From positions 124,001 to 188,000 of the forward strand of contig NZ_NBWU01000008.1 of NCBI RefSeq assembly GCF_002514735.1: a DNA stretch of 64,000 nt, written 5' to 3'. Positions 9,085 to 19,384 of the stretch are shown piece by piece; positions within the stretch are counted from its first letter, which is position 1, and each line of letters begins with the position of its first letter. Origin of the DNA: Sediminicola luteus. Its GTDB lineage: Bacteria; Bacteroidota; Bacteroidia; Flavobacteriales; Flavobacteriaceae. A program made the position numbers and the translations under genes. The notes under the pieces were generated by a model that searched no databases, had not been told where the DNA came from, and saw only the letters and a program-made list of their open reading frames with translations.

Positions 9085-10071
9085 ATGACGAGATCAATCA
9101 AAAAAATAGGGGTTTTTACCTCCGGGGGTGACTCTCCCGGAATGAACGCGGCCATTAGATCGGTAGTGCGGGCCTGTGTATATCATAAGATTGAATGTGT
9201 TGGTATCTATAGGGGTTATCAGGGTATGATCGAAGGTGATTTTAAACCTATGGACGCCCGTAGTGTTAACAACATCATTAATAAAGGCGGGACCATTTTA
9301 AAATCAGCTCGTTGTTTAGAGTTTAAAACGGCTGAAGGAAGAAAACAAGCCTACGATAATTTACGCAAAGAAGGTATTGATGCTTTTGTGGTTATTGGCG
9401 GTGACGGAAGCTTTACCGGGGCCCATATTTTTGCCCAGGAGTTTAATTTTCCGGTAATGGGTATACCAGGTACCATTGATAACGATATTTACGGTACCAC
9501 ATTTACCTTAGGGTACGATACTGCCTTGAACACTGTGGTTGAGGTTATCGATAAAATTCGTGACACCGCAAGTTCGCACAACCGTTTGTTCTTTATTGAG
9601 GTAATGGGTCGCGATGTGGGCCATATAGCCTTAAATGTAGGTGTGGGTGCTGGTGCCGAAGAAATCCTGATTCCTGAGGAAGACCTTGGTTTAGATCGTT
9701 TACTAGATTCTTTAAAGCGAAGTAAGGCATCCGGAAAATCGTCTAGTATCGTAGTAGTTGCAGAAGGCGATACCACGGGTGAAAATGTATTCGAACTTAA
9801 GAAATACGTTGAAAAACACTTACCTATTTACGATGTACGAGTGTCTGTTTTAGGACATATGCAACGTGGCGGGGCCCCGTCTTGCTACGATAGGGTCTTG
9901 GCTAGCCGTATGGGGGTTAGCGCCGTTGAAGCCCTATTAAAAGGCGAATCGGATAAAATGGTGGGCGTACAAGACAACAAAATGATTTTTACCCCGATAA
10001 GCAAAGCCATAAAGGGGCATACGGTTATTGACACCGAGCTTATTAGGGTTTCAGATATATTGACTATTTAA
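9085..10071 (+). CDS. pfkA: 6-phosphofructokinase (ATP type)
   Basis: Phosphorylates fructose-6-phosphate to fructose-1,6-bisphosphate in glycolysis; cytosolic. The 328-residue length is typical for group A PfkA. Visible signatures are 'TSGGDSPGMNAAIRS' at the N-terminus, 'GGDGSFTGA' near residue 103 (ATP-binding, ATP-type glycine), the catalytic 'GTIDND' near residue 130, 'EVMGRDVGHIAL' near residue 172 and 'LGHMQRGG' near residue 257. I start at the ATG at 9085; a TTG two codons upstream is possible but overlaps a candidate promoter box. It is followed 21 bp later by gapA on the same strand, making a glycolytic operon. Confidence 0.97.
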   Translation: MTRSIKKIGVFTSGGDSPGMNAAIRSVVRACVYHKIECVGIYRGYQGMIEGDFKPMDARSVNNIINKGGTILKSARCLEFKTAEGRKQAYDNLRKEGIDAFVVIGGDGSFTGAHIFAQEFNFPVMGIPGTIDNDIYGTTFTLGYDTALNTVVEVIDKIRDTASSHNRLFFIEVMGRDVGHIALNVGVGAGAEEILIPEEDLGLDRLLDSLKRSKASGKSSSIVVVAEGDTTGENVFELKKYVEKHLPIYDVRVSVLGHMQRGGAPSCYDRVLASRMGVSAVEALLKGESDKMVGVQDNKMIFTPISKAIKGHTVIDTELIRVSDILTI

Positions 10072-10086
10072 TTAACGACAAAATAA

Positions 10087-11094
<1,008 letters not shown>

Positions 11095-11113
11095 ACCAAA
11101 CACCAAACTGATA

Positions 11114-11137
11114 ACGGGTGTCTGAAAAGGCACCCGT
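11114..11137 (+). other. Intercistronic hairpin between gapA and the sugar kinase
   Basis: A perfect 7-bp G+C-rich inverted repeat, ACGGGTG / CACCCGT, around a 10-nt loop. It has no U tract, so it is not an obvious intrinsic terminator. It could stabilise the upstream gapA message or mark a processing site. Confidence 0.55.
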
Positions 11138-11151
11138 AAATACAACCGAAT

Positions 11152-12003
11152 ATGATACTGATCGTAGATAGTGGGGCCACCAAAGCCGATTGGATTGCCA
11201 TGGATGCCGAAGGGAACCAGTTATTCTGTACCCAAACCCTTGGTTTGAGCCCGGAAGTATTGACCCGCGAGATTATTTTAGATCGACTGGCCAATAATTT
11301 TGAGATTTCCAAGAACAAGGAAGTGGTAACCCATCTCCATTTTTATGGGGCCGGTTGTGGTACGCCAAGAATGCGAAAGTTTTTAGGTGAGATATTCCAA
11401 GGCTTTTTCCCCAAGGCCCAAGTAGAGGTTAAAGAAGATACTTATGCCGCCATTCATGCTACGACTAAAATAGGAGAGCAGGCCATTGTTTGTATTTTGG
11501 GAACAGGTTCTAATTGTAGCTATTACGACGGACATCAGTTGTTTCAAAAGGTAAAATCCTTAGGGTATATTATCATGGATGACGGTAGCGGGAATTTCTT
11601 CGGTCGAAAACTGATCCGAGATTACTACTATCATAAAATGCCCCAAGATTTGGGAATGAAGTTTGCCAAAGAGTATAATCTCGATGCAGACAACCTAAAA
11701 GAGAATATGTACAAACAGCCGAACCCGAATACTTATTTGGCTACGTTTGCCCGTTTTATCATTGAAAATAAAGAACATGCATACTGTAAAGGGGTTATTT
11801 ATAAAGGTTTACAGCAGTTTGTGAACAATTTTATAATGCAGTTCGAATTGGCTACTAAAGTACCGGTTAATTTTGTGGGGAGTATCGCGTACTATCTGCA
11901 AGATGAATTAACCGAAGTTTTGGAGCGAAACGATTTAATCAAGGGTGTCATCAGACAGCGCCCCATTGATGGTCTGTTAGAGTTTCATAAGGCCACTATA
12001 TAG
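11152..12003 (+). CDS. N-acetylglucosamine kinase-like protein (BadF/BcrA ATPase family)
   Basis: A 283-residue cytosolic ASKHA-fold kinase. The N-terminal phosphate-binding segment 'ILIVDSGATKADW' and the second one 'VCILGTGSNCSYY' near residue 117 are typical of the BadF/BadG/BcrA ATPase and eukaryote-type GlcNAc kinase group. 'MDDGSGNFFGRKLI' near residue 142 follows. The most likely role is phosphorylation of N-acetylglucosamine from cell-wall or chitin recycling, consistent with its glycolytic neighbours, but the sugar is an inference. It is third in a pfkA-gapA-kinase cluster and is followed by a strong terminator. Confidence 0.82.
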   Translation: MILIVDSGATKADWIAMDAEGNQLFCTQTLGLSPEVLTREIILDRLANNFEISKNKEVVTHLHFYGAGCGTPRMRKFLGEIFQGFFPKAQVEVKEDTYAAIHATTKIGEQAIVCILGTGSNCSYYDGHQLFQKVKSLGYIIMDDGSGNFFGRKLIRDYYYHKMPQDLGMKFAKEYNLDADNLKENMYKQPNPNTYLATFARFIIENKEHAYCKGVIYKGLQQFVNNFIMQFELATKVPVNFVGSIAYYLQDELTEVLERNDLIKGVIRQRPIDGLLEFHKATI

Positions 12004-12027
12004 GTTGAAACACTATTTTAATAACAT

Positions 12028-12065
12028 AAAAAAGGCGCTTACCTGTTTCGGGTGGCGCCTTTTTT
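12028..12065. terminator. Bidirectional intrinsic terminator
   Basis: A perfect 11-bp inverted repeat, AAAAAAGGCGC / GCGCCTTTTTT, with a short inner ACC/GGT pairing. It sits between two converging genes (sugar kinase on plus, ridA on minus) and has a T run on either strand, so it should terminate both transcripts. Confidence 0.92.
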
Positions 12066-12085
12066 AATTTTTTAAATTTATGTGT

Positions 12086-12469
12086 TTATGAGCCTATGGC
12101 CAAAACCGATATCTCTACGTTTACGAATTTTGGTAGATTGGCTACTTCAACGGTTTCACGTGCCGGAGCCGTGTCTGCGTCAAAATATCGTCCGTATACT
12201 TCGTTGATCAATGCGAATTGATGCATATCTTTTATAAAAATAGTCGACTTTACGACATGATCAAAGCTTAATCCGGCCTCGGTTAAAATAGCTTGTAGGT
12301 TTTGCATACAACGCTCGGTTTCTGCTTGTATGTCGCCTTCTATCAATGCGCCGGTAGCTGGGTCAATGGCTATCTGGCCCGAAACATAAAGGGTGTTTCC
12401 GTGCATTACCGCCTGATTGTATGGGCCTATTGGTGCCGGGGCTTTGTCGGTTTGAATTATTTTTTTCAT
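12086..12469 (-). CDS. ridA: RidA family reactive enamine/imine deaminase
   Basis: A 127-residue cytosolic protein of the RidA/YjgF/UK114 family, which hydrolyses reactive 2-aminoacrylate-type enamines made by PLP enzymes. The pattern is complete: 'IGPYNQAV' near residue 16, 'LYVSGQIAIDP' near residue 27, and the C-terminal 'PARETVEVANLPKFVNVEI' region (residues 102-120) with the arginine that binds the substrate carboxylate. Length is standard. It lies downstream of lptD on the same strand after a 142-bp gap that contains a -7 box, so it is probably transcribed independently. It converges on the sugar kinase. Confidence 0.95.
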   Translation of the reverse strand: MKKIIQTDKAPAPIGPYNQAVMHGNTLYVSGQIAIDPATGALIEGDIQAETERCMQNLQAILTEAGLSFDHVVKSTIFIKDMHQFALINEVYGRYFDADTAPARETVEVANLPKFVNVEISVLAIGS

Positions 12470-12580
12470 CTCATTAGGGTTTTAATTGAATAAGAAGGGT
12501 TTTGTGTAACTCGATTGGAATTATGTTGTGTTACAATGACTTGTTCTAATTCGTTTTAGGGTCGAATTTAGGACATGTGT

Positions 12581-12588
12581 CAAATGTA
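12581..12588 (-). promoter_or_regulatory. -7 box upstream of ridA
   Basis: On the minus strand this reads TACATTTG, a perfect TAnnTTTG match in the lptD-ridA spacer. It predicts a transcript start near 12574 and a leader of about 105 nt. The -33 region shows no clear TTTG, so it is moderate evidence only. Confidence 0.45.
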
Positions 12589-12611
12589 ATGAATTCGTGA
12601 AAAGGATTGGT

Positions 12612-15311
12612 TTATTGAATGCTGACTGGGGGCTGGCTTCGGCTTTCCCATTTAATATCCTGAAGGATAGAACTCTTGATGCCCAAGAAGAAATACCAGC
12701 GTTCGTAGGTGCCGAAGGGTGTCCATGAGAAATCCATCCGGAAGCTTTTTAAATCTCTGGCAAAACGGAATTGTGTCAATGTAAACCCTTTGTTTACAAA
12801 GTCGTAACCAGAAGATACCCCTACACTCCAGCGTGGTGATAGCTGAATGTTGCCAGAAAACATAAGCGAATTATTGCTTATTTCGTTTTGCCTGCGTGCA
12901 TTGGAGTATGTTGCGGCATAGGCAAAACGGAGGTCCCATGGCATTTTGGTTCCGTATACCGGGTTGTCTACATCACCACCTTTATCGTCTTTGTATTGGC
13001 GTTCACTAAAGTTCTCGGCCTTACCGAAGAGGTCGTCGTCACGTCCCCCACTTTGGGCTACATAATCCCGGGCCTCTTTATTTTGCTCATCTTGTTTTTC
13101 CTTCGAAAAAATATCACTGGTAATGGAGTAACTGATGTTCATACTGGCTCGGGTAAGTCTAAACAAACTGCCGCCATTGTTAATGTTCCATTCGTCTACT
13201 CGGTTTCCCGCATTGTCTAAGGCGTAGGGGTCTAGACTTCCTGAGAAGTTGATAGACATTTTATTGTCCAAAATGCTAGTTCCGCCACTAACACTTACGG
13301 GTTGCAATTTAAATTCATCGGCCTGGAAATTATACCCGGTAGAGAAGTTTAAACTTTTAAGTATCGATATTTTTTTAGCTTCGGTAGCGGTAGAGTCCCG
13401 GTCCCGTACCTTGGCTTCCAAAGTATTCTGTAATGAAAAGCTAATAGCACTGCTTTTGTTGAGACTTGGGGCCCCGTACAAGGTGCCTTCGAAACGACTG
13501 TAATCTACAAGTTCATCATCTCGTTCGTAAGTGTCATAGAATTGGTCGAAAGAAGGTGCCCAACTATAACTGATAGAAGGTCGCATCACATGGCGAAATG
13601 CCTGTACTTTTCTGTGTTCTCCCCTGTTAAAGGTACCGTAGACAGTAGTACCGATACTGGTAGATAGATTGTATCGGTTATAGCGGTCGAACCCACTCAC
13701 CGTGTCACGAACCACACCATTTATCGCCTCGTCGTAACGTTGGTTAAAGGTCTTTGCGGTCCATACGTCTTCGTAGGTACCCCCCATACTGACACTGAAA
13801 TATTTAGCAATTTTAAAATTGGTGTTTAGGGGTATGGTGTGTCGCGCCCCTATTTTCGCTTCTTTGAACATTTGCGGTTTAAATATCAGGGAGTCTACCG
13901 TACTGATCCTGTTTTCGGCCCTAACATTGTATTGCATATTAATGTTCTGAATAGCTCCTTTTTTAATGCCATCCCTTTTTGCGAATGGGAAAATCCGTTC
14001 TACGCTACCCGTAAAGGTCGGCAGGGTCATGTCTATGTTACCCGTACGCGTATTTTGACTATGGGTAGCGGTAATCCCAAAATTAATCATGGGAAAGGTA
14101 GGTATGGTCTTATTGTACGATACGGACGAACTTAGGGTGTTGTTTTGGGTATTCGGTATATTTTGCTGCTTGAGGGAGTTGGTATAATAATTACTACTAC
14201 CTAAGTTGACCGAGGCCGAAAATCTTGAATTGGGGTTGCTTTTCGGGTCTTGGGCGTGAGAAACTTGTATATTGAAAATAGTATTTCGACCATAGTCGCT
14301 AAATCCTTTTTGGCTAGTGACCAAATTCTCATAATTGAACCGGACCGTACCGTTGAATTTATAGCGCACCCGATAGGCAGATTGCATCCTGAAGCCGTAA
14401 CTACCATTGGTGTAAAAATCACCGGTCATGCGTAAATCGGCGTAATCGTCTATAGGTAGGTAATAACCCCCATTTTGCAAGAAATACCCACGGTTAGGGT
14501 CGTTCCCAAATGTTGGGAATATGAGTCCGGCCGTTCTTCCTGTTGTCATTGGAAAATAGGCAAAAGGCAGTGCGATTGGGGTGGGTACATCTGCGATGTA
14601 CATATTACTGAATCCGGCAATGATTTTTTTCTTAGGTACGAATTTGGCTTTCCTTATCCTGATATAGTAGTCGGGATCCGCGGTATCTTTAGAGGTGGTA
14701 AGTTTACCTTCATATAAAAAGTATACCGAATCATTCTCTTTTTTGGTAACCTTGGCAAAAACGTTCATGGCATCGCTACCAAATGAGCCTAACCCTGCTT
14801 CTTGGGAAGAACGTGAGTTCCAAATCAAGGCCTTTTCCGTATCAAAATTAAATCGAATGGAATCTGGGGTGACCTCATTGGTGCCTTGTTTAAAATGGGG
14901 GTGTTGTGTGTAAACGCCTAAAGAGTCTTTTAGCCGGCCGGCATATACTTCGTTGGTTATGTAATCCAAGACAATAATCCCAGCCTTTAACTCGGTGTCT
15001 TCATAGTAAACTTCAGCTTCGTTATATAGGTATATTTTCTGTTCCTTTTGACTCAGTTTAATCGAATCTTTGGCCTTGTATTCGATTTTAGAGAGCAAAG
15101 AATTTCGTTTTGGGGCAATGGTATCGGTAGAAACACTATCGATTTCGGTTTGGAACTCTTTGCCGAGATCATCGGGCAGTCCGGGCACTATAATGGTGTC
15201 TTTGAGGGCCTTAATAGGTAGGGGTTGCACTTGGTCTTCCTGGGCCTGAAGGGAATAAATCCCTAAAAGGACGAGAATCGCAAAAAGCAAAAAATGTTTG
15301 TTTGATTGCAA
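12612..15311 (-). CDS. lptD: LPS-assembly outer-membrane protein LptD (Bacteroidota type)
   Basis: An 899-residue outer-membrane protein that inserts lipopolysaccharide into the outer leaflet. A signal peptide (residues 1-23, ending 'LQAQ') is followed by an OstA-like region (about 70-190, with 'YLYNEAEVYYEDTELKAG') and then a long alternating beta-barrel to the C-terminus. The hallmark 'PFAYFPMTTGRTAGLIFPTFG' is split around residue 250. The start codon is TTG at 15311; no ATG or GTG exists further upstream in frame before a stop, and the downstream TTG at residue 8 would remove the basic n-region of the signal. The start codon overlaps a -7-like box. It diverges from the amidase gene. Confidence 0.92.
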   Translation of the reverse strand: MQSNKHFLLFAILVLLGIYSLQAQEDQVQPLPIKALKDTIIVPGLPDDLGKEFQTEIDSVSTDTIAPKRNSLLSKIEYKAKDSIKLSQKEQKIYLYNEAEVYYEDTELKAGIIVLDYITNEVYAGRLKDSLGVYTQHPHFKQGTNEVTPDSIRFNFDTEKALIWNSRSSQEAGLGSFGSDAMNVFAKVTKKENDSVYFLYEGKLTTSKDTADPDYYIRIRKAKFVPKKKIIAGFSNMYIADVPTPIALPFAYFPMTTGRTAGLIFPTFGNDPNRGYFLQNGGYYLPIDDYADLRMTGDFYTNGSYGFRMQSAYRVRYKFNGTVRFNYENLVTSQKGFSDYGRNTIFNIQVSHAQDPKSNPNSRFSASVNLGSSNYYTNSLKQQNIPNTQNNTLSSSVSYNKTIPTFPMINFGITATHSQNTRTGNIDMTLPTFTGSVERIFPFAKRDGIKKGAIQNINMQYNVRAENRISTVDSLIFKPQMFKEAKIGARHTIPLNTNFKIAKYFSVSMGGTYEDVWTAKTFNQRYDEAINGVVRDTVSGFDRYNRYNLSTSIGTTVYGTFNRGEHRKVQAFRHVMRPSISYSWAPSFDQFYDTYERDDELVDYSRFEGTLYGAPSLNKSSAISFSLQNTLEAKVRDRDSTATEAKKISILKSLNFSTGYNFQADEFKLQPVSVSGGTSILDNKMSINFSGSLDPYALDNAGNRVDEWNINNGGSLFRLTRASMNISYSITSDIFSKEKQDEQNKEARDYVAQSGGRDDDLFGKAENFSERQYKDDKGGDVDNPVYGTKMPWDLRFAYAATYSNARRQNEISNNSLMFSGNIQLSPRWSVGVSSGYDFVNKGFTLTQFRFARDLKSFRMDFSWTPFGTYERWYFFLGIKSSILQDIKWESRSQPPVSIQ

Positions 15312-15454
15312 AGCTAATAATCCTATTTTTGTAAGGCTTTGTAATCCCTATTAAGTTGGGGATTTTGGGCCAAACTTACGCATATTTTTTGGTCTGCTCG
15401 TAGCGCATTACAATAAATTTAACCAATAATCGGAATAGTATTTTCCACGTTTTT

Positions 15455-16687
15455 ATGAAATCGGATAACCGTAGTTTTCTTCATTTTGTTCGTGTTCTTT
15501 TATTTTTTGCGTTTTGTCCGCTTGGCTTGTATTCTCAACAAGCTAGTGACAAAACCTTTACCGTAGTACTTGATGCCGGTCATGGAGGGCATGATCCGGG
15601 AAATTTGGGTAATGGGTATTTTGAGAAGAATATCGCCCTAAAAATTGTACTGAAGGCGGGTAAAATGCTAGAGGGAGTATCGGGTATCAATGTAATCTAT
15701 ACTCGAAAAGATGATACTTTCGTCGATTTGTTCGAGCGAGGGGCCATAGCCAATAAGGCCAAGGCCGATCTTTTTGTTTCGGTGCATTGCGATTCCCATA
15801 ATTCAGATGCCCATGGTGCCGGAACCTTTGTTTTGGGTTTGCATGCCAATAAACAAAATTTCGAGATTGCCAAAAAGGAAAACTCGGTTATTTATCTAGA
15901 AGATAATTTCGAGGAGCGCTATGCCCAATATGATATCAATTCGCCAGAATCGGTTATTGGTTTGACCATTATGCAAGAAGAGTTTTTAGACCAGAGTATT
16001 GCATTGGCCAAGATGATTCAAGATAATTTTACAGCACAATTGAAAAGAAAGGATAGAAAGGTAAAACAGGCGGGTTTCATAGTACTGCATCAGACTTTTA
16101 TGCCCAGTGTATTGGTCGAAACCGGTTTTTTGACCAATAAAAAAGAAGGTTCTTATTTGAATTCAAGCAAAGGACAACAACAAATGGGTAATGCCATTGC
16201 TAAAGCTGTTTTGAAGTATCGTGAGAATGTTTTGGGTTTGCCGGCCCCAGAACTCGTTGAGAATCCTACAAAAGCTTTGGTAGAAAAACCAAAAACTAAT
16301 GCAGTGGTTCCTAAGGAAATGGAGTCAGAGTCGACTAAGCCTGTCGAGGTGTCTAAAGAGCCTCAGTTAGAAGTAAAAACTACCAAATCGGTGGAACCCC
16401 AAAAAGCCGCTAAAGTAGATAATGGTGTTAGGTTTAGTGTTCAAATAATGGCGAGTTCTAAAGATTTGGAGTTGAAAGAAACTAATTTTAAAGGCTTGGT
16501 CAATGTACGAAAAGAGCCCTTTAATAGGTTGTTTAGGTATCTCTACGGTGATGCCAAGAACTTTTCAGAGGCTCAAAAACTACAAGATTTTGCCAAGCAT
16601 AAGGGGTATGATTCCGCTTATATCGTGGCCTATAAAGATGGTGAACGTATCGGTATAACGGCTGATATGAAATTGTCTGAAGATTAA
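15455..16687 (+). CDS. N-acetylmuramoyl-L-alanine amidase with C-terminal SPOR domain
   Basis: A 410-residue periplasmic Amidase_3 enzyme that cleaves the lactyl-L-alanine bond of peptidoglycan during cell separation or remodelling. A signal peptide (to about residue 25) precedes the catalytic domain (30-260). The Zn ligands can be seen in 'DAGHGGHDPG' near residue 42, the following 'FEKNI' glutamate and 'SVHCDSH' near residue 108, with a catalytic glutamate in 'ETGFLTN' near residue 222. A Lys/Glu/Pro-rich linker (265-325) leads to a SPOR-like domain (about 325-405), which in relatives binds denuded septal glycan. It is followed by the UDP-sugar gene pair and then an MCE gene. Confidence 0.92.
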   Translation: MKSDNRSFLHFVRVLLFFAFCPLGLYSQQASDKTFTVVLDAGHGGHDPGNLGNGYFEKNIALKIVLKAGKMLEGVSGINVIYTRKDDTFVDLFERGAIANKAKADLFVSVHCDSHNSDAHGAGTFVLGLHANKQNFEIAKKENSVIYLEDNFEERYAQYDINSPESVIGLTIMQEEFLDQSIALAKMIQDNFTAQLKRKDRKVKQAGFIVLHQTFMPSVLVETGFLTNKKEGSYLNSSKGQQQMGNAIAKAVLKYRENVLGLPAPELVENPTKALVEKPKTNAVVPKEMESESTKPVEVSKEPQLEVKTTKSVEPQKAAKVDNGVRFSVQIMASSKDLELKETNFKGLVNVRKEPFNRLFRYLYGDAKNFSEAQKLQDFAKHKGYDSAYIVAYKDGERIGITADMKLSED

Positions 16688-16805
16688 TTCAAGTATAGTG
16701 TTTTTGATGAGTGTTCTAAACAATGGATTATTCATTTGAATTAGGATAGGATCTTTGAAAGGATACGATTACCGAAAAAAGATGTATTTAACATATAATA
16801 ATGCG

Positions 16806-16834
16806 TTGAATACTTAGTTTAATTATAATATTTG
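16806..16834 (+). promoter_or_regulatory. Candidate promoter for the UDP-sugar pair
   Basis: TTG at 16806-16808, an 18-nt spacer, then AATATTTG at 16827-16834, one mismatch from TAnnTTTG. Predicted start is near 16841, 11 nt before the ATG at 16852. It is the only promoter in this window where I see a reasonable -33/-7 pair. Confidence 0.45.
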
Positions 16835-16851
16835 CCCAGAAAATCCCTCGA

Positions 16852-18249
16852 ATGAAACATATTAAGAATATTTGCTGTATCGGTGCTGGTTATGTAGGAG
16901 GTCCTACTATGACGGTTATTGCCAATAAATGCCCAGAGATTGATGTTACCGTTGTGGATATCAATGCCCGACGCATTGCTGATTGGAACAGTGAAAATTT
17001 AAATGAGTTGCCTGTTTACGAACCGGGACTACCCGAGTTGATTAAGGAAACTCGAGGTAGAAATTTGTTTTTTTCTACCGAAGTAGATGCAGCTATTGAT
17101 AAAGCTGATATGGTGTTCATATCTGTGAATACACCTACCAAGACCTATGGAAAAGGAAAGGGGCAAGCAGCGGATTTAAAATATATCGAATTGTGTGCTC
17201 GAAACATCGCCAAAGTAGCCACAACAGATAAAATCGTGGTAGAAAAGTCTACGTTACCTGTAAGAACAGCTCAAGCGATTAAAAATATTCTTGATAATAC
17301 AGGGAATGGGGTAAATTTTGAGATACTATCCAATCCCGAGTTTTTGGCCGAAGGTACAGCAATTGACGATTTGTTGAATGCCGACCGAGTGCTTATTGGT
17401 GGTGATGAAACGGAATCGGGTCAAGAGGCAAAAAATGCTTTGAGTTGGGTGTATGAGCACTGGTTGCCCAAGGAAAGAGTATTACAGACCAACGTTTGGT
17501 CTTCAGAGCTATCCAAGTTGGTAGCGAATGCTTTTTTGGCACAAAGGGTCTCTTCTATTAACTCAATTTCCGCTTTATGTGAAAAAACGGATGCCAATGT
17601 TGCTGAAGTTTCCCGGGCCATAGGTTTCGATAGTCGAATCGGTCCTAAATTCTTGAATGCTTCCGTTGGCTTTGGAGGGTCTTGTTTCCAGAAAGATATC
17701 TTGAACCTGGTTTATATCGCAAAAAGTTTTGGATTGCCTGAAGTCGCTGATTATTGGGAGCAGGTTATCCTTATGAACGATTACCAAAAAAGAAGGTTTG
17801 CAGAAAATATAATAACGACCCTTTATAATACGGTTTCCGGTAAGAAAATCGCATTTTATGGTTGGGCCTTTAAAAAAGACACCAACGATACTCGAGAAAG
17901 TGCAGCAATCTATGTCGCAGATGCTTTGTTAGAGGAACAAGCAGAAATCGTGGTGTACGACCCCAAAGTGACCGCTGAACGGATTTATGCCGATTTAGAT
18001 TATTTGGGCACAAGGACTTCTGAAGAGAACAGAAGGCTGTTAACAGTGGTTACAGATCCTCTAGAGGCTATCCAAAACGCGCATGCTGTAGCGGTTTTAA
18101 CTGAATGGGACGAATTTAAATCGTATGATTGGGCTGCGATTTTCGAGGCTATGCTGAAGCCTGCTTTTGTATTTGATGGCCGCCGTATTCTAGATTCGGA
18201 AAAAATGGATACCTTAGGATTCAAATACTATAAGATAGGCGAATCGTGA
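16852..18249 (+). CDS. ugd: UDP-glucose 6-dehydrogenase (long, animal-like form)
   Basis: Oxidises UDP-glucose to UDP-glucuronate with two NAD; cytosolic. The 465-residue protein resembles the longer animal/plant UGDH type rather than the shorter bacterial Ugd. The N-terminal Rossmann motif is '[16 protein letters not shown]', '[11 protein letters not shown]' is near residue 90, and '[11 protein letters not shown]' near residue 163. The catalytic cysteine is in 'FGGSCFQKD' near residue 276, and the C-terminal domain carries '[14 protein letters not shown]'. Its TGA overlaps the GTG start of the epimerase gene, so UDP-glucuronate is likely passed directly on to UDP-galacturonate. A product role in capsule or LPS is inferred. 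Confidence 0.96.
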   Translation: MKHIKNICCIGAGYVGGPTMTVIANKCPEIDVTVVDINARRIADWNSENLNELPVYEPGLPELIKETRGRNLFFSTEVDAAIDKADMVFISVNTPTKTYGKGKGQAADLKYIELCARNIAKVATTDKIVVEKSTLPVRTAQAIKNILDNTGNGVNFEILSNPEFLAEGTAIDDLLNADRVLIGGDETESGQEAKNALSWVYEHWLPKERVLQTNVWSSELSKLVANAFLAQRVSSINSISALCEKTDANVAEVSRAIGFDSRIGPKFLNASVGFGGSCFQKDILNLVYIAKSFGLPEVADYWEQVILMNDYQKRRFAENIITTLYNTVSGKKIAFYGWAFKKDTNDTRESAAIYVADALLEEQAEIVVYDPKVTAERIYADLDYLGTRTSEENRRLLTVVTDPLEAIQNAHAVAVLTEWDEFKSYDWAAIFEAMLKPAFVFDGRRILDSEKMDTLGFKYYKIGES

Positions 18250-19265
18250 CGATATTGGTAACCGGTGCTGCCGGCTTTATTGGTTTCCATATAACCAAAG
18301 TGCTTGTCGAACAAGGGTATAGTGTCATTGGGTTAGATAATATTAATGATTACTATGATGTTGATCTTAAGTTAGATAGGTTAAACGATTTAGGATTCAA
18401 TAAACTAGAAGCCCGGACTTTTGACAAGGTTTGCCGAAGTGAATACCATAAGGCACTAAGGTTTGTTCGAATAAACCTTGAAGACAAAGCTAGCCTAGAT
18501 AAAGTATTTCTAGAAGAAAAACCAGAAGTAGTTTGTCATTTGGCTGCACAAGCCGGGGTTCGGTATAGCCTAGAAAACCCTGATGCTTATGTGCAAAGCA
18601 ATGTGGTGGGGTTTGTCAATCTTTTGGAATGCTGTAGGCATTTTGAGGTAAAACACTTAGTTTACGCTAGTAGTTCCAGTGTCTATGGGGCCAATGAAAA
18701 AATCCCTTTTTCCACTGATGATAATGTAGATCATCCGTATAGTCTGTACGCGGCCACGAAAAAGAGCAACGAGCTTATGGCCCATACCTATAGTCATTTG
18801 TATGGGTTTGCTACAACAGGGCTGCGCTTTTTTACAGTATACGGACCTTGGGGAAGGCCTGATATGGCCATTTACCTTTTTGCTGATGCCATAAGCAAAG
18901 GGAAGCCGATTAAGGTGTTCAACCACGGTGAAATGGAGCGCGACTTTACCTATATAGATGATATTGTAGAAGGGGTGAATCGTATTTTGCTTTCGGATGT
19001 AACGAATCGTAAGAAGTATAAACTCTACAATATAGGGAATAACGATTCGGTCAAACTTATGGATTTTATAAAGGCCATTGAGTCGAATTTTGGTATGGTT
19101 GCCCAAAAAGAAATGTTGCCCATGCAGCCGGGAGATGTGCCTAGAACTTGGGCAGATGTCTCCGATTTGATGCGTGATTATGGTTATGCGCCAAATACTA
19201 CTGTAGAAGAAGGTGTGAAAAAGTTTGTTGATTGGTATAAGGATTATCATCAGGTAAATGGCTGA
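18246..19265 (+). CDS. UDP-glucuronate 4-epimerase (NAD-dependent epimerase)
   Basis: A 339-residue extended short-chain dehydrogenase that most resembles the UDP-GlcA to UDP-GalA epimerases (GAE/LspL/CapI type). The NAD motif is '[12 protein letters not shown]' at the N-terminus. '[18 protein letters not shown]' after the first strands is typical of this subgroup. 'YASSSSVYG' near residue 139 and the catalytic YxxxK in 'YSLYAATKK' near residue 168 are intact, as is '[16 protein letters not shown]'. Translation starts at a GTG inside the ugd stop region (GTGA overlap), which argues for coupling. The exact sugar is inferred from the subgroup and the ugd partner. Confidence 0.9.
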   Translation: MTILVTGAAGFIGFHITKVLVEQGYSVIGLDNINDYYDVDLKLDRLNDLGFNKLEARTFDKVCRSEYHKALRFVRINLEDKASLDKVFLEEKPEVVCHLAAQAGVRYSLENPDAYVQSNVVGFVNLLECCRHFEVKHLVYASSSSVYGANEKIPFSTDDNVDHPYSLYAATKKSNELMAHTYSHLYGFATTGLRFFTVYGPWGRPDMAIYLFADAISKGKPIKVFNHGEMERDFTYIDDIVEGVNRILLSDVTNRKKYKLYNIGNNDSVKLMDFIKAIESNFGMVAQKEMLPMQPGDVPRTWADVSDLMRDYGYAPNTTVEEGVKKFVDWYKDYHQVNG

Positions 19266-19353
19266 CCTTATTTAACCTGCCCTGATTATGGTTTTTTGGT
19301 TTTATCCATTCCAAATTGGTACATAGATGTAAAGGCGCTCCAAAAATTATCAT

Positions 19354-19380
19354 TAATTTTGTGGGTAACTGAAAACCCAC
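19354..19380 (+). promoter_or_regulatory. -7 box and leader hairpin before the MCE gene
   Basis: TAATTTTG at 19354-19361 is a perfect TAnnTTTG -7 box. It is immediately followed by GTGGGT (19361-19366), an 8-nt loop, and ACCCAC (19375-19380), a perfect 6-bp hairpin ending 4 nt before the TTG start at 19385. The gene would thus have its own promoter, separate from ugd/uge, and a nearly leaderless message. Confidence 0.5.
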
Positions 19381-19384
19381 TCTT

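Noticed and set aside
18657-19250. A 197-codon minus-strand reading frame opposite the UDP-glucuronate epimerase gene
   Set aside because: It lies wholly opposite a well-conserved gene, and its translation has no domain, signal or start context. It is a shadow frame.
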